From Tengunoibacter tsumagoiensis (GTDB lineage: Bacteria; Chloroflexota; Ktedonobacteria; Ktedonobacterales; Ktedonobacteraceae), in contig NZ_BIFR01000001.1 of NCBI RefSeq assembly GCF_003967535.1, positions 5,207,001 to 5,271,000 on the forward strand: 64,000 bases of DNA, given 5' to 3'. Positions 63,356 to 64,000 of this stretch are shown in pieces (the first letter of the stretch is position 1; each line of letters starts with the position of its first letter). A model generated the notes under the pieces. It was not told the origin of the DNA, made no database searches, and worked only from the letters and a program-made list of their open reading frames with translations. A program made the translations under genes and the position numbers.

Positions 63356-64000
63356 TTAGCCGCGCAGCAATGGCAGCAGATAGACGACGCTGAACACAAA
63401 GATCCAGACACCATCAACAAAGTGCCAGTACATCTCGGCTGCTTCAACCGCAAAATGATTTTTTGCCGTAAAATCGCCGCGAATACCGCGGATCAGACAG
63501 ATGATCAGGAATAGCGCACCGATCGAGACGTGAATACCATGGAAGCCAGTAATCGTATAGAAGGCTGATCCCTTGGTTCCCAGAGTCATCGTAAAGTTCT
63601 GGCCGTAGAAGTCCACATATTCGTAGACCTGTCCGCCCAGAAAGATCAGACCCAGCACAATCGTGCCGATCAGACCAATAATCATCTTCCTCTGATTGCC
63701 CTTACGGATCGCAGAGCCAGCCATATGCATAAAAATGCTACTGGAGAGCAGGATAATCGTATTCAGGCCAGCAGGGAAGGCCGCAGCTGGCAGATGAGAA
63801 CCCAGAATCTCCGCTTCAGGCAACTGCCAGTTGGCTCCATCGCGGATGTAGAGATAGAGAAAAACAGCGATCAGGTTTGCAAAGATCAGTGCCTCGGAGG
63901 CGATGAAGAAGATCATCCCCCACCAGTTCAGGCTACGGCCACCCTCTTCGTGACCCTGCTCTTCAAAAACCCGAACCTGCTCGCCATGAGCAGAACTCAT
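63356..64000 (-). CDS. Cytochrome c oxidase (haem-copper) subunit III
   Basis: Protein of 214 aa; the ATG is the last three bases of the window, so the ribosome binding site is out of view and a slightly longer form is possible. Five to six membrane helices are visible (GMIFFIASEALIFANLIAVFLYL, NTIILLSSSIFMHMAG, MIIGLIGTIVLGLIFLGGQ, YTITGFHGIHVSIGALFLI, WIFVFSVVYLLPLL). The conserved E in the first helix (SEALIFAN), the FHGIHV histidines and the YWHFVDGVWIFVF end match the short, quinol-oxidase-like (CyoC/CtaE) subunit III. It is the last gene of a cytochrome oxidase operon running in from the right, which fits the Ccm genes nearby. Confidence 0.92.
   Translation of the reverse strand: MSSAHGEQVRVFEEQGHEEGGRSLNWWGMIFFIASEALIFANLIAVFLYLYIRDGANWQLPEAEILGSHLPAAAFPAGLNTIILLSSSIFMHMAGSAIRKGNQRKMIIGLIGTIVLGLIFLGGQVYEYVDFYGQNFTMTLGTKGSAFYTITGFHGIHVSIGALFLIICLIRGIRGDFTAKNHFAVEAAEMYWHFVDGVWIFVFSVVYLLPLLRG

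Overview
The window looks like chromosomal DNA of a Gram-positive-type, spore- or filament-forming Chloroflexota, most likely class Ktedonobacteria. This is an inference. It rests on the 16S rRNA being present but unlinked to 23S, on the mix of families (DUF4383, DUF2630, DUF2851, BACON-repeat surface proteins, an XRE-STAND-TPR regulator, actinobacteria-like lipoproteins), on a T-box in front of pheST, and on sigma-70 style TTGACA/TATAAT promoters. A 16S database search would settle the placement.

Layout. 0-4.3 kb: two minus-strand membrane-anchored proteins with N-terminal zinc ribbons; the second carries six BACON-like domains. 4.4-8.5 kb: pheS-pheT with a tRNA-Phe-specific T-box leader. 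8.8-12.2 kb: a DUF4383 membrane protein, then a translationally coupled AAA ATPase + HNH nuclease pair (Septu-like, probable anti-phage defence) abutting a tRNA-Pro gene whose promoter overlaps the HNH stop codon. 12.5-21.7 kb: a RibD-C/DHFR-like enzyme, a decayed methyltransferase fragment, a secreted protein, an XRE-NB-ARC-TPR regulator, an O-methyltransferase/UbiA prenyltransferase pair, and an ECF sigma/anti-sigma pair. 21.8-24.6 kb: 16S rRNA followed by tRNA-Ile, tRNA-Ala(TGC), 5S, tRNA-Ile, tRNA-Ala(GGC), 5S, tRNA-Ile, with no 23S rRNA.

24.8-33.8 kb: a GH3 lipoprotein, a fused ImmA/IrrE-peptidase + UvrD helicase + Fe-S nuclease-like protein, DUF2630, plsC and cmk. 34.2-35.8 kb: a ParM-like actin with a small partner gene, flanked by copies of a ~100-bp hairpin repeat. 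36.5-40.3 kb: SRPBCC protein, then an overlapping rluB/DUF2851/coiled-coil operon. 41.4-46.7 kb: an HtrA-like membrane protease and two DUF4097-type proteins.

46.8-55.5 kb: a complete, tightly packed System I (Ccm) cytochrome c maturation operon (thioredoxin CcmG-like, CopD-like, CcmE, F, H, I-like, a novel membrane protein, A, B, C, D, DUF3054). CcmE has a cysteine where the haem-binding histidine normally sits. 55.7-63.1 kb: small conserved proteins, PfpI, a phosphotransferase, GNAT, a membrane-anchored receiver protein and a one-polypeptide histidine kinase/receiver/DNA-binding protein. The window ends with cytochrome c oxidase subunit III, which fits the Ccm genes.

Intergenic space is unusually rich in structured repeats: a ~100-bp hairpin element (33.97, 36.23 and 43.60 kb), 40-bp tandem repeats (43.7 kb), and a ~200-bp palindromic unit in tandem arrays at 40.5 and 56.4 kb.
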